Assembly: GCF_014243345.1 (NCBI RefSeq)
Contig: NZ_JACLZF010000002.1
Coordinates: forward strand, 1,116,001-1,180,000
Reading direction: 5' to 3'
From: Robiginitalea sp. SC105
GTDB taxonomy: Bacteria > Bacteroidota > Bacteroidia > Flavobacteriales > Flavobacteriaceae
Length of the DNA stretch: 64,000 nucleotides
In this document: piece after piece, positions 1 through 8,810 of the stretch
Layout of the letters: each line of letters starts with the position of its first letter
Numbering within the stretch: the first letter of the stretch is position 1
Position numbers and translations under genes: made by a program
The notes under the pieces: generated by a model
The model's input: the letters and a program-made list of their open reading frames with translations, nothing else
The model's database searches: none
Told to the model about the DNA's origin: nothing

Positions 1-94
1 TTATTTCGTTTCGGAAGGCGGGGAGGTCCGGGCGCTGCAGAGTTCCATTTTCGCCATCCCGATACCATCGATAACCTATAATTTTAAATTCTGA
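1..94 (+). CDS. TonB-dependent outer membrane receptor, C-terminal end (partial)
   Basis: The frame beginning at base 2 reads about 30 residues and stops at 92-94. It ends ...ITYNFKF with a terminal phenylalanine, the usual last beta-strand signature recognised by the BAM machinery in outer-membrane barrels. The next gene, a DUF4249 lipoprotein, starts inside the stop codon (ATGA overlap), and DUF4249 proteins are characteristically encoded directly after TonB-dependent receptors with a carboxypeptidase-like regulatory domain. Only the tail is visible, so the substrate cannot be inferred. Confidence 0.7.
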   Translation, partial: YFVSEGGEVRALQSSIFAIPIPSITYNFKF

Positions 95-1473
95 TGCGCT
101 CACTATTCAACAGCCGCCCTCTGTCCGTCCGGTTCCTGCTGGTTGCCTGCCTGTTGACCGCCCTCGGGTGCGTGGAAGAGATTGAAATCGAAACCGACCG
201 GGAAAGTATTGACCAGGCCCGCAATGCCCTGGTGGTGGAGGCGACCCTTACGGATGAAGACCGGACTCAGGAAGTGGTGCTTTCCCGGGCAGCGGATTTT
301 GAAAATGACAGCATCGTGGGCTTTGACGAGGAAGACCCGGACACCTACCTGGTGCCCGACCTGGATCCGGAAAACCGCCCCATCCTGTACGAAACAGGGG
401 CATCCGTTACAGTGGAAGATGACCGGGGCGTTCAATTTGACTTCGTGGAAGGGGAGCCCGGCAGGTATTTTTCGGTCAATCCGTTTGCCGCCGAGGCGGG
501 GAGGGGCTACCGCCTGCTGATTACCCTGCGCTCCGGGAACCGGATCACCTCGGAATTTGAATCCGTTCCCGGTACAGCCAGCCTCGAGGACCTTCGCGCC
601 GAGCGGGCAACGGACCCGTTGCGCGGCCCGGGAATACAATTTGCCGTGGACGGTTTGGCCACAGCAGGCACCGAGGCCTATTTCCGGTATACTTTTGAGG
701 AAACCTTCAAGGTGGTTGCACCTTTGTGGAGCCCGGAAGATTTTGTACTGAGCAATTACGACCCCTGTGCCGACCCGGTGGAATACGACCTGGAAATCGT
801 CACCCGTACCACACCCAACCAGGTTTGTTACCGGACCGAGGAATCCGAATCGATCATTCAGGGGACCACCGTGGGCCTGTCTTCAGGGGAACTTAGGAAT
901 TTCCCGGTACATTTTATCGACAGGCAGCAATATAAAATTGCGGAACGCTACAGCATCCTGGTCCGCCAGCACGTGGAGGACCTCGATGCCTATCTGTACT
1001 ACGACCGCCTTCGGAATTTTTCCCAGGAGGGGAATGTCTTTTCGCAGATCCAGCCGGGTTTCCTGCAGGGCAACCTGCAGCCCCAGGCAGATGCCCCGTT
1101 GCTGGTGATCGGTTATTTTTCGGTAACATCGGTGAGCGAGCGTCGGATTTTCCTGGATTTTGAAGATTTTTTCCCCGGGGAGGCCGCCCCGCCCTTTGTG
1201 GTGCCCTGTGTACTGCGCTCCTCACCAGTTACACACCTTACGCGTTGCCCATTGGTGCCGGTAATGGAATCGGGGAGTGGCTGTCCGTTGTCCGTGATCG
1301 AATTGCTTGACCTGGGCGGGTTGATCACCTATTACGCAACCTATGATGAATCCCTGCAACCCGGGGATCCGGGCTATGCGATTTGTCCGGGGCCCTATTC
1401 CTATGCCCCCAGGGTTTGCGGGGATTGTACGGTCCTGGGGACCAACCAGGTCCCTGATTTCTGGATTGAATGA
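94..1473 (+). CDS. DUF4249 family lipoprotein
   Basis: A 459-residue exported protein. The N-terminus has a basic start, a hydrophobic stretch and a cysteine at residue 26 in the context TALGC, a relaxed Bacteroidota lipobox, so it is probably a lipoprotein. The block around residues 47-70 (VVEATLTDED...VVLSRAADF) and the following beta-rich segments match the DUF4249 pattern as I know it. The family has no established biochemical role; its constant linkage to TonB receptors suggests an accessory to uptake or surface display. The start overlaps the receptor stop (ATGA), so the two are probably translationally coupled. The C-terminal part is cysteine-rich (CPLSVIE, CPGPYSY, CGDC), suggesting disulfides in the exported protein. 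Confidence 0.75.
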   Translation: MRSLFNSRPLSVRFLLVACLLTALGCVEEIEIETDRESIDQARNALVVEATLTDEDRTQEVVLSRAADFENDSIVGFDEEDPDTYLVPDLDPENRPILYETGASVTVEDDRGVQFDFVEGEPGRYFSVNPFAAEAGRGYRLLITLRSGNRITSEFESVPGTASLEDLRAERATDPLRGPGIQFAVDGLATAGTEAYFRYTFEETFKVVAPLWSPEDFVLSNYDPCADPVEYDLEIVTRTTPNQVCYRTEESESIIQGTTVGLSSGELRNFPVHFIDRQQYKIAERYSILVRQHVEDLDAYLYYDRLRNFSQEGNVFSQIQPGFLQGNLQPQADAPLLVIGYFSVTSVSERRIFLDFEDFFPGEAAPPFVVPCVLRSSPVTHLTRCPLVPVMESGSGCPLSVIELLDLGGLITYYATYDESLQPGDPGYAICPGPYSYAPRVCGDCTVLGTNQVPDFWIE

Positions 1474-1480
1474 AAAGTTT

Positions 1481-3247
1481 ATGAAGCTACGTGGATATAT
1501 CGGCATACTGATTTTCGCCCTGTTGGGCGGGGCGGGGGCACGTGCACAGGTGACCATCCGCAACCAGTCGGAATATGACGTTCTTCGTGCAACCCCTATG
1601 GAAACGCTGTATGCGCATACCACTGCATCCCTGGTCTTTCCCGGGGAGTACCTGTATTTCAGCCTGTACGCAATTAACCTGCAGACCTACCGGCTCAGTT
1701 CGGTGAGTTCCATGGCCTATTTGCAGCTCGTCGGTGAAGACGGCACCATCTATGCCCGATCAAAAGTCCGGATGCGGGGCGGCCGGGGCCAGGGGGACCT
1801 CTTTATCGGGACGGACTTCCCATCCGGGGCATATAAACTCGTCGCCTATACCAACTGGATGCGCAACGCGGGTCCCGGACAGGTCTACGCCGCAGATATT
1901 ACCGTTTTGAACCCCTACCAACGCAACCAGGAAGCCCTCCTTGGTGAGGGGACGTCTGATCCATTTTCCCCCGATCCCGCTCCAGAGCCGGACATCCAGG
2001 TGGGAGAGGATGGCCTGATGCTGGAAACAGACAGCACCCGGTATGCACAGCGCAGCTGGGTCACCCTCAACCTCCGCAATTTCAGGGGTGCCCGTGGACA
2101 TGGCCATTACTCCCTCAGCGTGACCCGTATGCCGGATTTGCCGGTGCCGCCTCAGTCATCCGCCGAGGATTATGCCGGGAACTATACGGCCATGCTCCGC
2201 GAACTGCCCCAGGGAATTGGCGATAGGGTCGCGATACCCGAGCAACGGGGCGAACTCATTGGCGGTCAGCTGCTGGACAGTGCAGGTCCGGTTCCCAACG
2301 CCTGGCTCGGGATTTCGTTCCCCGGGGAATCCTTCCAGTTAAAAGCGGCCCTTACAGATAGCACGGGCTGGTATTTCACCTACCTCAACACTCCCTACAA
2401 CGGGCGCCGGTGGATTGCCCGGGTGCTGGAACCAGGCTCGGACGCCTATAAATTCAGTAGTTTTTCCCCTTTGGAAGACCCGCAATCCCCCGGGGACTAT
2501 TTCCATATCCGGATCGACACAAGCATGCGGGAGGCAATCCTGAAGCGGAGCATCCACAACCAGGTGGAGAACAGCTACTATGAAATCAAGCCGGATACCG
2601 TGGTGGCCCAACCCGCGGAAGATCCGTTTTTCCCGGAAATACCGGACATCTATCAACTGGATGAATTTACCCGTTTCGCCACGCTGCAGGAGACTTTGCT
2701 GGAAATCGTCCGGCATGTATGGATAAGGCGCGAATCGGATGGAGGGTATACCTTCTGGGTGCGTGCCCCGGATGACCCCGACGACACCGAGTATACCACC
2801 GACCCGCCGCTGGTGACGGTTGACGGGCTGCTGGTCCCGGACCACAATAACCTCCTGGGCCTCGATGCGAGGCAAATCCGGACCATCAAGGTGTATCGTG
2901 AAAAAAGGAACTTTGGGCCCCGGGACTACCAGGGCGTCGTGGTCATTGAAACCATTGGGGGCGACTACCCCGATACCTGGTCCTCCCCGTCAGGGCGTAT
3001 TTTCAGGTATGAGCCCCCTGAGGCCCCGAAAGCCTATTTCCGGCAGGGGGAGGGGATGCCCAACATCCCGGATTTCAGGTATCAGCTGTTATGGGAACCC
3101 CGGATCGAGATGGACGGGTCCCTCCGGGAATTCCGTTTCCGCACCTCGGATGTCCCGGGGACGTACCGCATCCGCCTCGAAGGATATACCAGTTATGGTA
3201 AGCCGGTCACCCTGAACACTTACATCGAAGTTATCGAAGCCGACTAA
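1481..3247 (+). CDS. Exported MG2-like protein with TonB plug-like domain
   Basis: I chose the ATG at 1481, 7 nt after the previous stop, because it gives a clear signal peptide (MKLRGYIGILIFALLGGAGARAQ) and 588 residues; the open frame extends upstream into the previous gene without a plausible signal. The first 180 residues look like a macroglobulin MG2-type domain (TASLVFPGEYLYFSLYA ... SGAYKLVAYTNWM). A carboxypeptidase-like or Ig-like segment follows (GQLLDSAGPVPNAW). Near residues 445-500 the sequence (LVTVDGLLV ... ARQIRTIKVYR ... GVVVIETI) resembles the plug domain of SusC/TonB receptors, yet there is no beta-barrel. It forms the third gene of an operon with the receptor and DUF4249 protein. 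Role unknown; possibly a periplasmic or surface partner of that receptor. Confidence 0.6.
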   Translation: MKLRGYIGILIFALLGGAGARAQVTIRNQSEYDVLRATPMETLYAHTTASLVFPGEYLYFSLYAINLQTYRLSSVSSMAYLQLVGEDGTIYARSKVRMRGGRGQGDLFIGTDFPSGAYKLVAYTNWMRNAGPGQVYAADITVLNPYQRNQEALLGEGTSDPFSPDPAPEPDIQVGEDGLMLETDSTRYAQRSWVTLNLRNFRGARGHGHYSLSVTRMPDLPVPPQSSAEDYAGNYTAMLRELPQGIGDRVAIPEQRGELIGGQLLDSAGPVPNAWLGISFPGESFQLKAALTDSTGWYFTYLNTPYNGRRWIARVLEPGSDAYKFSSFSPLEDPQSPGDYFHIRIDTSMREAILKRSIHNQVENSYYEIKPDTVVAQPAEDPFFPEIPDIYQLDEFTRFATLQETLLEIVRHVWIRRESDGGYTFWVRAPDDPDDTEYTTDPPLVTVDGLLVPDHNNLLGLDARQIRTIKVYREKRNFGPRDYQGVVVIETIGGDYPDTWSSPSGRIFRYEPPEAPKAYFRQGEGMPNIPDFRYQLLWEPRIEMDGSLREFRFRTSDVPGTYRIRLEGYTSYGKPVTLNTYIEVIEAD

Positions 3248-3298
3248 CCCTGCAAGGGGATTGCGGCTGCGGCACCTATCTTCGGCCCAAAACCAGTT

Positions 3299-4828
3299 TT
3301 GACAAAGGTTTACGCATGTGCCGTGCTGGGGATTGAGGCAATTACCGTCACCATCGAGGTGCATGTGGATGCCGGGGTGGGGTACCACCTTGTGGGACTG
3401 CCCGACAGCGCAATACGGGAAAGCAACTACCGGATAGCCGCTGCCCTGCGGCATATCGGATACAGGATCCCTGGTAAAAAAATCACCATCAACATGTCCC
3501 CGGCCGGCCTGCGCAAGGAAGGGGCCGCATATGACCTGCCACTGGCAATCGGTATTCTTTCAGCTTCCGGGCAGATGGAAAAACGGGATCCGGACCGGTA
3601 CCTCCTGATGGGGGAACTCTCCCTGGATGGCGCGCTGCAACCCCTGAAAGGCGCCCTGTCCATGGCGCTGCAGGCCCGGGATGCGGGTTTTGACGGGTTC
3701 ATACTGCCCGCAATAAATGCCCCTGAAGCAGCCGTGGTGACTGGGGTCAGGGTGTTTGGTGCCTCCACCCTGTCTGAGGTAATTGGGCATTTAAATGGCA
3801 GCGAACCGCTGCGGCTATTTTCGGAACCCGGGGATTGGACAAATGGATATGCTGTTGGTGATGTAGCTGATTTCGAAGAAGTTCGTGGTCAGGAAACCGC
3901 GAAGCGCTGTCTGGAGATTGCCGCTGCCGGGGGGCACAATGTGCTGCTGATCGGGCCACCGGGCTCGGGGAAAACCATGTTGGCCAAAAGGCTGGCAGGG
4001 ATCCTGCCGCCCATGGCCCGGGAGGAGGCATTGGAAACCACCCGGATCTACAGCGTAGCCGGTATGGCTGCGGGCCGGGGCCTGATGGGTATCCGACCTT
4101 TCCGGAGCCCCCATCATACCATCTCAAATGCGGCACTTGTCGGCGGAGGTGCCTACCCCCAGCCGGGTGAAATTTCACTGGCCCACAACGGGGTTCTTTT
4201 CCTGGATGAACTGCCCGAATTCAAACGCCATGTGCTGGAGGTTTTAAGGCAACCCCTGGAAGACCGGGAAATTACCCTGACAAGGTCCCGGTTCACCTTC
4301 ACCTATCCCTGCAGTTTTATGTTGGTGGCCAGCATGAACCCGAGTCCGTCCGGGTTCTTTACGGGCGAACCAGGCGCCGGAGGAAGTACCCTGGCCGAGG
4401 TCCACCGGTATATGGGCCGTATTTCAGGCCCGCTGCTGGATCGCATCGATATGCACCTGGAAGTACGTCCCGTGCCATTTGATAAATTATCCGACAGGCG
4501 AAAAGGGGAGGGGAGTCAGGCAATACGGAAACGGGTGATGGCAGCCAGGGAAAAACAGGACCGCAGATTCAGAAGCGCAGGAAAACTGCATTATAATGCC
4601 CAAATGGGCACAAAGGAAATCCGGGCATACTGCCCGGTTGATAAAACGGCGTTGACCCTGCTCAAACAAGCCGTAGACAGGATGAAATTATCGGCACGGG
4701 CCTATGACCGCATCCTGAAAGTGGCCCGGACGATCGCGGACCTTTCGGGCAACGAGCATATCCGTTCGGCCCATATCGCTGAAGCCATACAGTACCGGAG
4801 CCTGGACCGGGAAGGGTGGATGGAATAA
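3299..4828 (+). CDS. comM: YifB/ComM family Mg-chelatase-like AAA+ ATPase
   Basis: The 509-residue protein has the full-length ComM architecture: an N-terminal Lon-like/ChlI domain (residues 1-165), an AAA+ module with Walker A GPPGSGKT at 219-226 and Walker B FLDE at 301-304, the family motif FRSPHHTISNAAL at 268-280, and a C-terminal Mg-chelatase-related helical domain. ComM is a helicase that promotes branch migration when single-stranded donor DNA integrates during natural transformation. Translation appears to begin at TTG 3299, since residues MTKVYACAVLGIEA align with the family start and no ATG lies nearby. It has only a 51-nt spacer from the preceding operon. A TATCTTCG sequence at 3277-3284 could be a -7 element, but no matching -33 box is apparent. 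Confidence 0.92.
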   Translation: MTKVYACAVLGIEAITVTIEVHVDAGVGYHLVGLPDSAIRESNYRIAAALRHIGYRIPGKKITINMSPAGLRKEGAAYDLPLAIGILSASGQMEKRDPDRYLLMGELSLDGALQPLKGALSMALQARDAGFDGFILPAINAPEAAVVTGVRVFGASTLSEVIGHLNGSEPLRLFSEPGDWTNGYAVGDVADFEEVRGQETAKRCLEIAAAGGHNVLLIGPPGSGKTMLAKRLAGILPPMAREEALETTRIYSVAGMAAGRGLMGIRPFRSPHHTISNAALVGGGAYPQPGEISLAHNGVLFLDELPEFKRHVLEVLRQPLEDREITLTRSRFTFTYPCSFMLVASMNPSPSGFFTGEPGAGGSTLAEVHRYMGRISGPLLDRIDMHLEVRPVPFDKLSDRRKGEGSQAIRKRVMAAREKQDRRFRSAGKLHYNAQMGTKEIRAYCPVDKTALTLLKQAVDRMKLSARAYDRILKVARTIADLSGNEHIRSAHIAEAIQYRSLDREGWME

Positions 4829-5005
4829 TAAAGTTGATTGCGCAGCCTTATGTACTGATTTTTTAATTCCACTGGAAGGTTGCTATCCCTGTATTCCTTA
4901 TAAAATCCATGCGTTCAAAATATAATAAATGGCACTTCCCCGGGTTATTTATACAACCAATTAGTATATTCAGGCCAAATACCAGACCAAATCTTCCGGT
5001 TTTCC

Positions 5006-6286
5006 ATGACCCACATACAAAAAATCGCAGTCCCTGTCTTAGTTTTAGCGGCCTTAATAGGGGTTGCCTCAAGTTCCGGAGAACCTGCAGACGCTTCGGA
5101 TTCCCAGGACGCGCAGAAGGGTGGCAGGCCCCCCATAGCCCCTGATAATCCCGGGGAGCTGGCGCTGTATCGGGAGCAGCAAAGACAATTGCAGGTTGCC
5201 CTGAATGCCTATTTTGACAAGGCCCTCGCTTCCGGCGATATCGTGGGTGCCGGGGTAAGCATCGTCAAGGGTGATTCTATCCTCCTTTCAGAAGGGTATG
5301 GCAAAAGGAAAAGCGGTGAGCACGGGGATGTGGACGGGCGTACGCTGTTCAGGCTGGGGTCCCTTTCAAAGGGATTTGCAGGCATCCTGGCCGCTGACCT
5401 GGTCAGTGAAGGCGCGCTATCCTGGGAAGACGGGGTCAGTGAATATGTCCCCGAATTCCGGTTCGGCGATCCAAAGCATACCCGCCAGATCAAGCTTTCC
5501 CACCTGTTGTCGCATACAGCGGGAGCCCCTTACCACAGCTATACCAACCTGGTCGAAGCGGGGTTGTCCCTCAGGGACATTGCCGGGCGCTTTGGAGAAG
5601 TTTCCCCTATCAGCGCTCCTGGGGAGGTCTACAGCTACCAGAATGCCCTTTTTGCACTGTCAGGGGAAATGATGTTCAGTGCCACCGGGAAAGGCATCGA
5701 TGAATTGCTTGCCGAGCGGTTTTTCAAGCCCCTGGGCATGTGTGCCACTTCCATGGACCACGAGTCGGTGCAACGGGCCGTGAATGTGGCCTACCCCCAT
5801 TACAAAAGGCGCAATGGCTGGAGGCCGGGAAAACTTTCCGATAAATACTACAACGCCATCGCCGCCGGGGGCATCAATGCCAGCGCCCTGGACATGGCCA
5901 GCTGGATGCGGATGGTACTGGGCCATCGTCCGGAAGTCATGGACCAGGCTGCCATCCGGCAGGTATTCGAACCGGTCGTCGAAATACCGGGGCGCAGCAA
6001 ATACTACCAGCGCTGGCCGGGGCATATCGCTTCCCACTACGGGTTCGGATGGCGGATCCATACCTTCAAAGCCACGGACACGGATCGTGAGCAAAAAATC
6101 TGGCACCACGGCGGAAGCGTCAACAGCTACCGCAATGAAATTGCCCTTTTCCCCGATGCGGATATCGGGATATGCGTCCTTCTCAACAACAACTCCAGGC
6201 TCTCCCGGACGGTGATCCCCGACCTGTATGAAATTGTCCAGGCCGTATTGCGCAAAACCGAGACAAACCTGGCCCTGAATTATTGA
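5006..6286 (+). CDS. Serine hydrolase, beta-lactamase/PBP4*-like
   Basis: A 426-residue protein of the class C beta-lactamase-like serine hydrolase family. The N-terminus carries a hydrophobic segment (residues 7-21), so it is likely exported. The catalytic SxxK is SLSK at 119-122 (Ser119, Lys122), the tyrosine motif YQN is at 211-213, and HHGG at 367-370 stands where KTG/HTG occurs. Such proteins include DD-peptidases, esterases and D-aminopeptidases; the HxG third motif is common in the esterase/peptidase members and says little about beta-lactam hydrolysis. It stands alone, converging on the arylsulfotransferase gene, with a strong hairpin between them. The substrate is unknown. Confidence 0.8.
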   Translation: MTHIQKIAVPVLVLAALIGVASSSGEPADASDSQDAQKGGRPPIAPDNPGELALYREQQRQLQVALNAYFDKALASGDIVGAGVSIVKGDSILLSEGYGKRKSGEHGDVDGRTLFRLGSLSKGFAGILAADLVSEGALSWEDGVSEYVPEFRFGDPKHTRQIKLSHLLSHTAGAPYHSYTNLVEAGLSLRDIAGRFGEVSPISAPGEVYSYQNALFALSGEMMFSATGKGIDELLAERFFKPLGMCATSMDHESVQRAVNVAYPHYKRRNGWRPGKLSDKYYNAIAAGGINASALDMASWMRMVLGHRPEVMDQAAIRQVFEPVVEIPGRSKYYQRWPGHIASHYGFGWRIHTFKATDTDREQKIWHHGGSVNSYRNEIALFPDADIGICVLLNNNSRLSRTVIPDLYEIVQAVLRKTETNLALNY

Positions 6287-6330
6287 TGGATTCGGTTCCG
6301 CCGATAAAACAACGGGGCTAATGGAATGCG

Positions 6331-6370
6331 CGTCCTGACTCCCCGCATGGGAGCGGGGATTGTCAGGACG
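6331..6370. terminator. Long hairpin between convergent genes
   Basis: CGTCCTGAC (6331-6339) pairs with GTCAGGACG (6362-6370), and TCCCCGC (6340-6346) pairs with GCGGGGA (6353-6359) across a six-base loop, with a two-base TT bulge on the right arm. It lies between the stop codons of the convergent serine hydrolase and arylsulfotransferase genes, so bidirectional termination is the likely role. No T-tract follows on either strand, so it does not meet the standard intrinsic-terminator definition. Confidence 0.5.
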
Positions 6371-6384
6371 GGTCATCCTTAGGA

Positions 6385-7953
6385 TCAGTTCACGCTATCC
6401 GTTTCCGCCTCCTTTTCAGGGGGTGGCTGCATGATGTAAGGCTCCGGCTGAGGATCCAGGGGGACGAGTTCTTTACCCGAAAATGCCGGGTGGTCTGCCG
6501 GGACAAAAGTCGAACGGAAGGTGGAGTAGACCATGGGCATGGGGTCCATCGGGTCGCCGTTGGGTTCCCGGATTTCCCCCCGATACGGGTTCCAGTATTC
6601 CCAGACAATGTCACCCTCCGGGGTCACTTCGAAATACCTCCCCGCTGGGCCCGCATTGATAAATGTATTTCCGTTTTCCATCCGGTGGGCCCCGGAAATA
6701 AAGCTGGCATAAAAGGACACGGTGTCAGGGGCGATATATTGCCAGGATGGCTCTTCGGGGCCGAAATAACCGGCTTCCTCCATCTGATAAGTCCCGTCGG
6801 GCAGGATGGGAGGGGCAATCTCATAAACGGCGGTATAGGCCATGCTGTCCGGGCCGTTTGGGATATTGTTGTTGAATATGGTCAGGTGGCCTGCACCCGG
6901 CTTCCCCGGTTCGATCCATCGGACGTCGTGCTGGTAATAAAGCTTGCGGTCCGTACTGTCGCCTTTGCGGTAATTTTCCCGGTTCCCCCAGCGATACAGG
7001 ATATCGCCCCCACGGCCGCTTTTACCGCCTTCCCGGGTTGCTGCTTCGTCGGTGGTGGTACTCTGGTCCAGGATGATGATTTCAGAGAGTTCCGGGGAGC
7101 TGATGGCAATTTGTTCGAGTGCCGGATTGTAATTGATCGCATTGAAATGGAACAAATCAGAGCCCCGGTTGAATCGCGTCAGGTTTCTGCCACCCTGACC
7201 TGCGGCCCGGAGAATATCCAGGCTATCCTGGCTCAGGGCTTCCGGGATGGAATCCCCCAGGTTGAAGTCTATGCGTTCCGGGTGCAGGGCGGGATCCCCG
7301 TAATTGGCCAGGCTTTCGTCCCGGTCCTGAATCAGGTGATCCTCGAGCTTCCACTCCCAAACTACCTTGGCACCGCGTTCCCCTTCGGGTTCCAGTTCCA
7401 CGATCCGCTCCAGCCAGGGCCCTGAAAGCGGGGTCAGGTACGGGGCCCGGCCAAGTTCCATGGCTTTCTCATACGAGATAGCATCATACACGATCGCCAG
7501 GATGTTTCCATTCGGCTTGACGGCAAAATCGTGGTGGAGGATCTGGTTTTCATTGGCGAGCTCATAACTCCAGAGGACCTTGCCGTCCCAGCTGATCTTC
7601 TCGATCCTGCCGTAGGGCCCTCCAAAACCAAAAACCGGGTAATCCGGGTCGTTTTCACCGACCACTATAGACCCGTCTTCCATCAGGTAGGGGTTGAAGG
7701 CAGAATAGGTGCCTTTCCATTCGTGGACAACCTGTCCCTCCCGATCGACCAGGTAGGTGGAGCCGGATGCCGGAACGGAGAACATCGCATAGCCCGGGGT
7801 TAATCCTTCCGATGTCTTGGTTAACCCGCGGGGGATGAAGTGCCCGAACTGGTTGCGGTCCTCCGGTTCCTTGGCTGCCTCCGGCTCAGCGCTGCATTGG
7901 GACAGCATTCCGGTCAGGATGGCTGCCAGTAAAAAATAAATTGATTTTTTCAT
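6385..7953 (-). CDS. Arylsulfotransferase (ASST)-like lipoprotein
   Basis: A 522-residue lipoprotein: signal MKKSIYFLLAAILTGMLSQC with a cysteine at residue 20 (LSQC lipobox). The body is a propeller-like protein with the arylsulfotransferase family pattern: TYLVDREGQVVHEWKG near residue 70, HHDFAVKPNGN near 140, YYQHDVRWIEPG near 342 and ENGNTFINAGP near 435. Bacterial ASSTs move sulfuryl groups from phenolic sulfate esters to phenols without PAPS, using histidines; candidates are the His residues in the HHD and QHD motifs. Many family members are uncharacterised, so the activity is inferred. It is the last gene of a minus-strand group that includes a sulfatase, which makes sulfate-ester chemistry plausible. 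Confidence 0.7.
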   Translation of the reverse strand: MKKSIYFLLAAILTGMLSQCSAEPEAAKEPEDRNQFGHFIPRGLTKTSEGLTPGYAMFSVPASGSTYLVDREGQVVHEWKGTYSAFNPYLMEDGSIVVGENDPDYPVFGFGGPYGRIEKISWDGKVLWSYELANENQILHHDFAVKPNGNILAIVYDAISYEKAMELGRAPYLTPLSGPWLERIVELEPEGERGAKVVWEWKLEDHLIQDRDESLANYGDPALHPERIDFNLGDSIPEALSQDSLDILRAAGQGGRNLTRFNRGSDLFHFNAINYNPALEQIAISSPELSEIIILDQSTTTDEAATREGGKSGRGGDILYRWGNRENYRKGDSTDRKLYYQHDVRWIEPGKPGAGHLTIFNNNIPNGPDSMAYTAVYEIAPPILPDGTYQMEEAGYFGPEEPSWQYIAPDTVSFYASFISGAHRMENGNTFINAGPAGRYFEVTPEGDIVWEYWNPYRGEIREPNGDPMDPMPMVYSTFRSTFVPADHPAFSGKELVPLDPQPEPYIMQPPPEKEAETDSVN

Positions 7954-8081
7954 GTGTTTGCGTATTGAGGTTGGTGGTTATGAATGAATTGGATGGTGTT
8001 ACAATAGAAAGATGGACCTGTTATAGAAAGCAGTAAGCCGGAATCCCGGTCAAAAGGTAGCGGCCAAATTGCACAAATAGC

Positions 8082-8741
8082 TCAGTCGTCCGGGACATTC
8101 CCGGAAATCCAGCGCCTGGCCGGCGCCAGCCAGTCCGGGATGGGGCGGTACAAAAAGCCATGCCCCAGCCCGGTGTTGATTTTTAACTGGTCAAAGACCA
8201 GCGCGTCCGGGGATTGCTCCATCCAGTAGGTATAATCCTTCCCGGCAATGCGGTCCGACGCTTCATAGATACCGAGGATACGTCCGTGCAGTTTCCAGTC
8301 CCTTTCGGCTTCCAGGCGATCGCTGTTGGCGCCCAGAAGTACATAATTTACCGGGTGGCCATTCAGGCTGGATACGGCCATCGCAATATGTGCACCTGCG
8401 GATGCCCCGATAACGGTGATATCCGAAGGGGCTACCTTACGGGAGATAAGTTGGTCAATTTCTGCCGATATGCGCCGGGCGTACTCCTGGTAATCCGTAT
8501 TCCGGGGTCGCACCTCACTGTGGACGACATACCCGTAGGCTTCCAGGGAATCCACGATATCTTCGTATTTATAGGCTCCGAATGTTTCACTGACAGCGTT
8601 CTTCCCCTGTAGTTCGACGATCATCCCGTGGAGGTAAAATACGTGCCTCTCATTTTCGGGCGTCTGGCCCGCAGCCTGGGTGAAAACGCCCAGAACAAGT
8701 ATCGCCCAGAGAATCATCGGTTCACTATTAGTTCCTGACAT
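8082..8741 (-). CDS. Alpha/beta hydrolase, exported
   Basis: A 219-residue protein with an alpha/beta hydrolase layout: early HG motif (VFYLHGMIVE, the oxyanion region), nucleophile elbow GASAG (GxSxG) near residues 112-116, and a late histidine in GLGHGFLYRP. A hydrophobic segment followed by AAGQ suggests a signal peptide; starting at Met9 (minus-strand position 8717) instead of 8741 would give a cleaner signal, and I cannot decide between them. It lies between the sulfatase and the arylsulfotransferase on the same strand, with 69 nt and 128 nt spacers. The substrate is unknown; an esterase acting on the same compounds as its neighbours is a guess. Confidence 0.65.
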   Translation of the reverse strand: MSGTNSEPMILWAILVLGVFTQAAGQTPENERHVFYLHGMIVELQGKNAVSETFGAYKYEDIVDSLEAYGYVVHSEVRPRNTDYQEYARRISAEIDQLISRKVAPSDITVIGASAGAHIAMAVSSLNGHPVNYVLLGANSDRLEAERDWKLHGRILGIYEASDRIAGKDYTYWMEQSPDALVFDQLKINTGLGHGFLYRPIPDWLAPARRWISGNVPDD

Positions 8742-8810
8742 GGCAAGCGGTTAAAAGGTTATATCCGGTTCCCGGTTCGGGGGGAAGCCCGGAAAGTCAT
8801 TCCAATCGGT

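Noticed and set aside
4909-5145. 78-codon plus-strand frame before the serine hydrolase
   Set aside because: Overlaps the start and signal peptide of the serine hydrolase and has no recognisable features.
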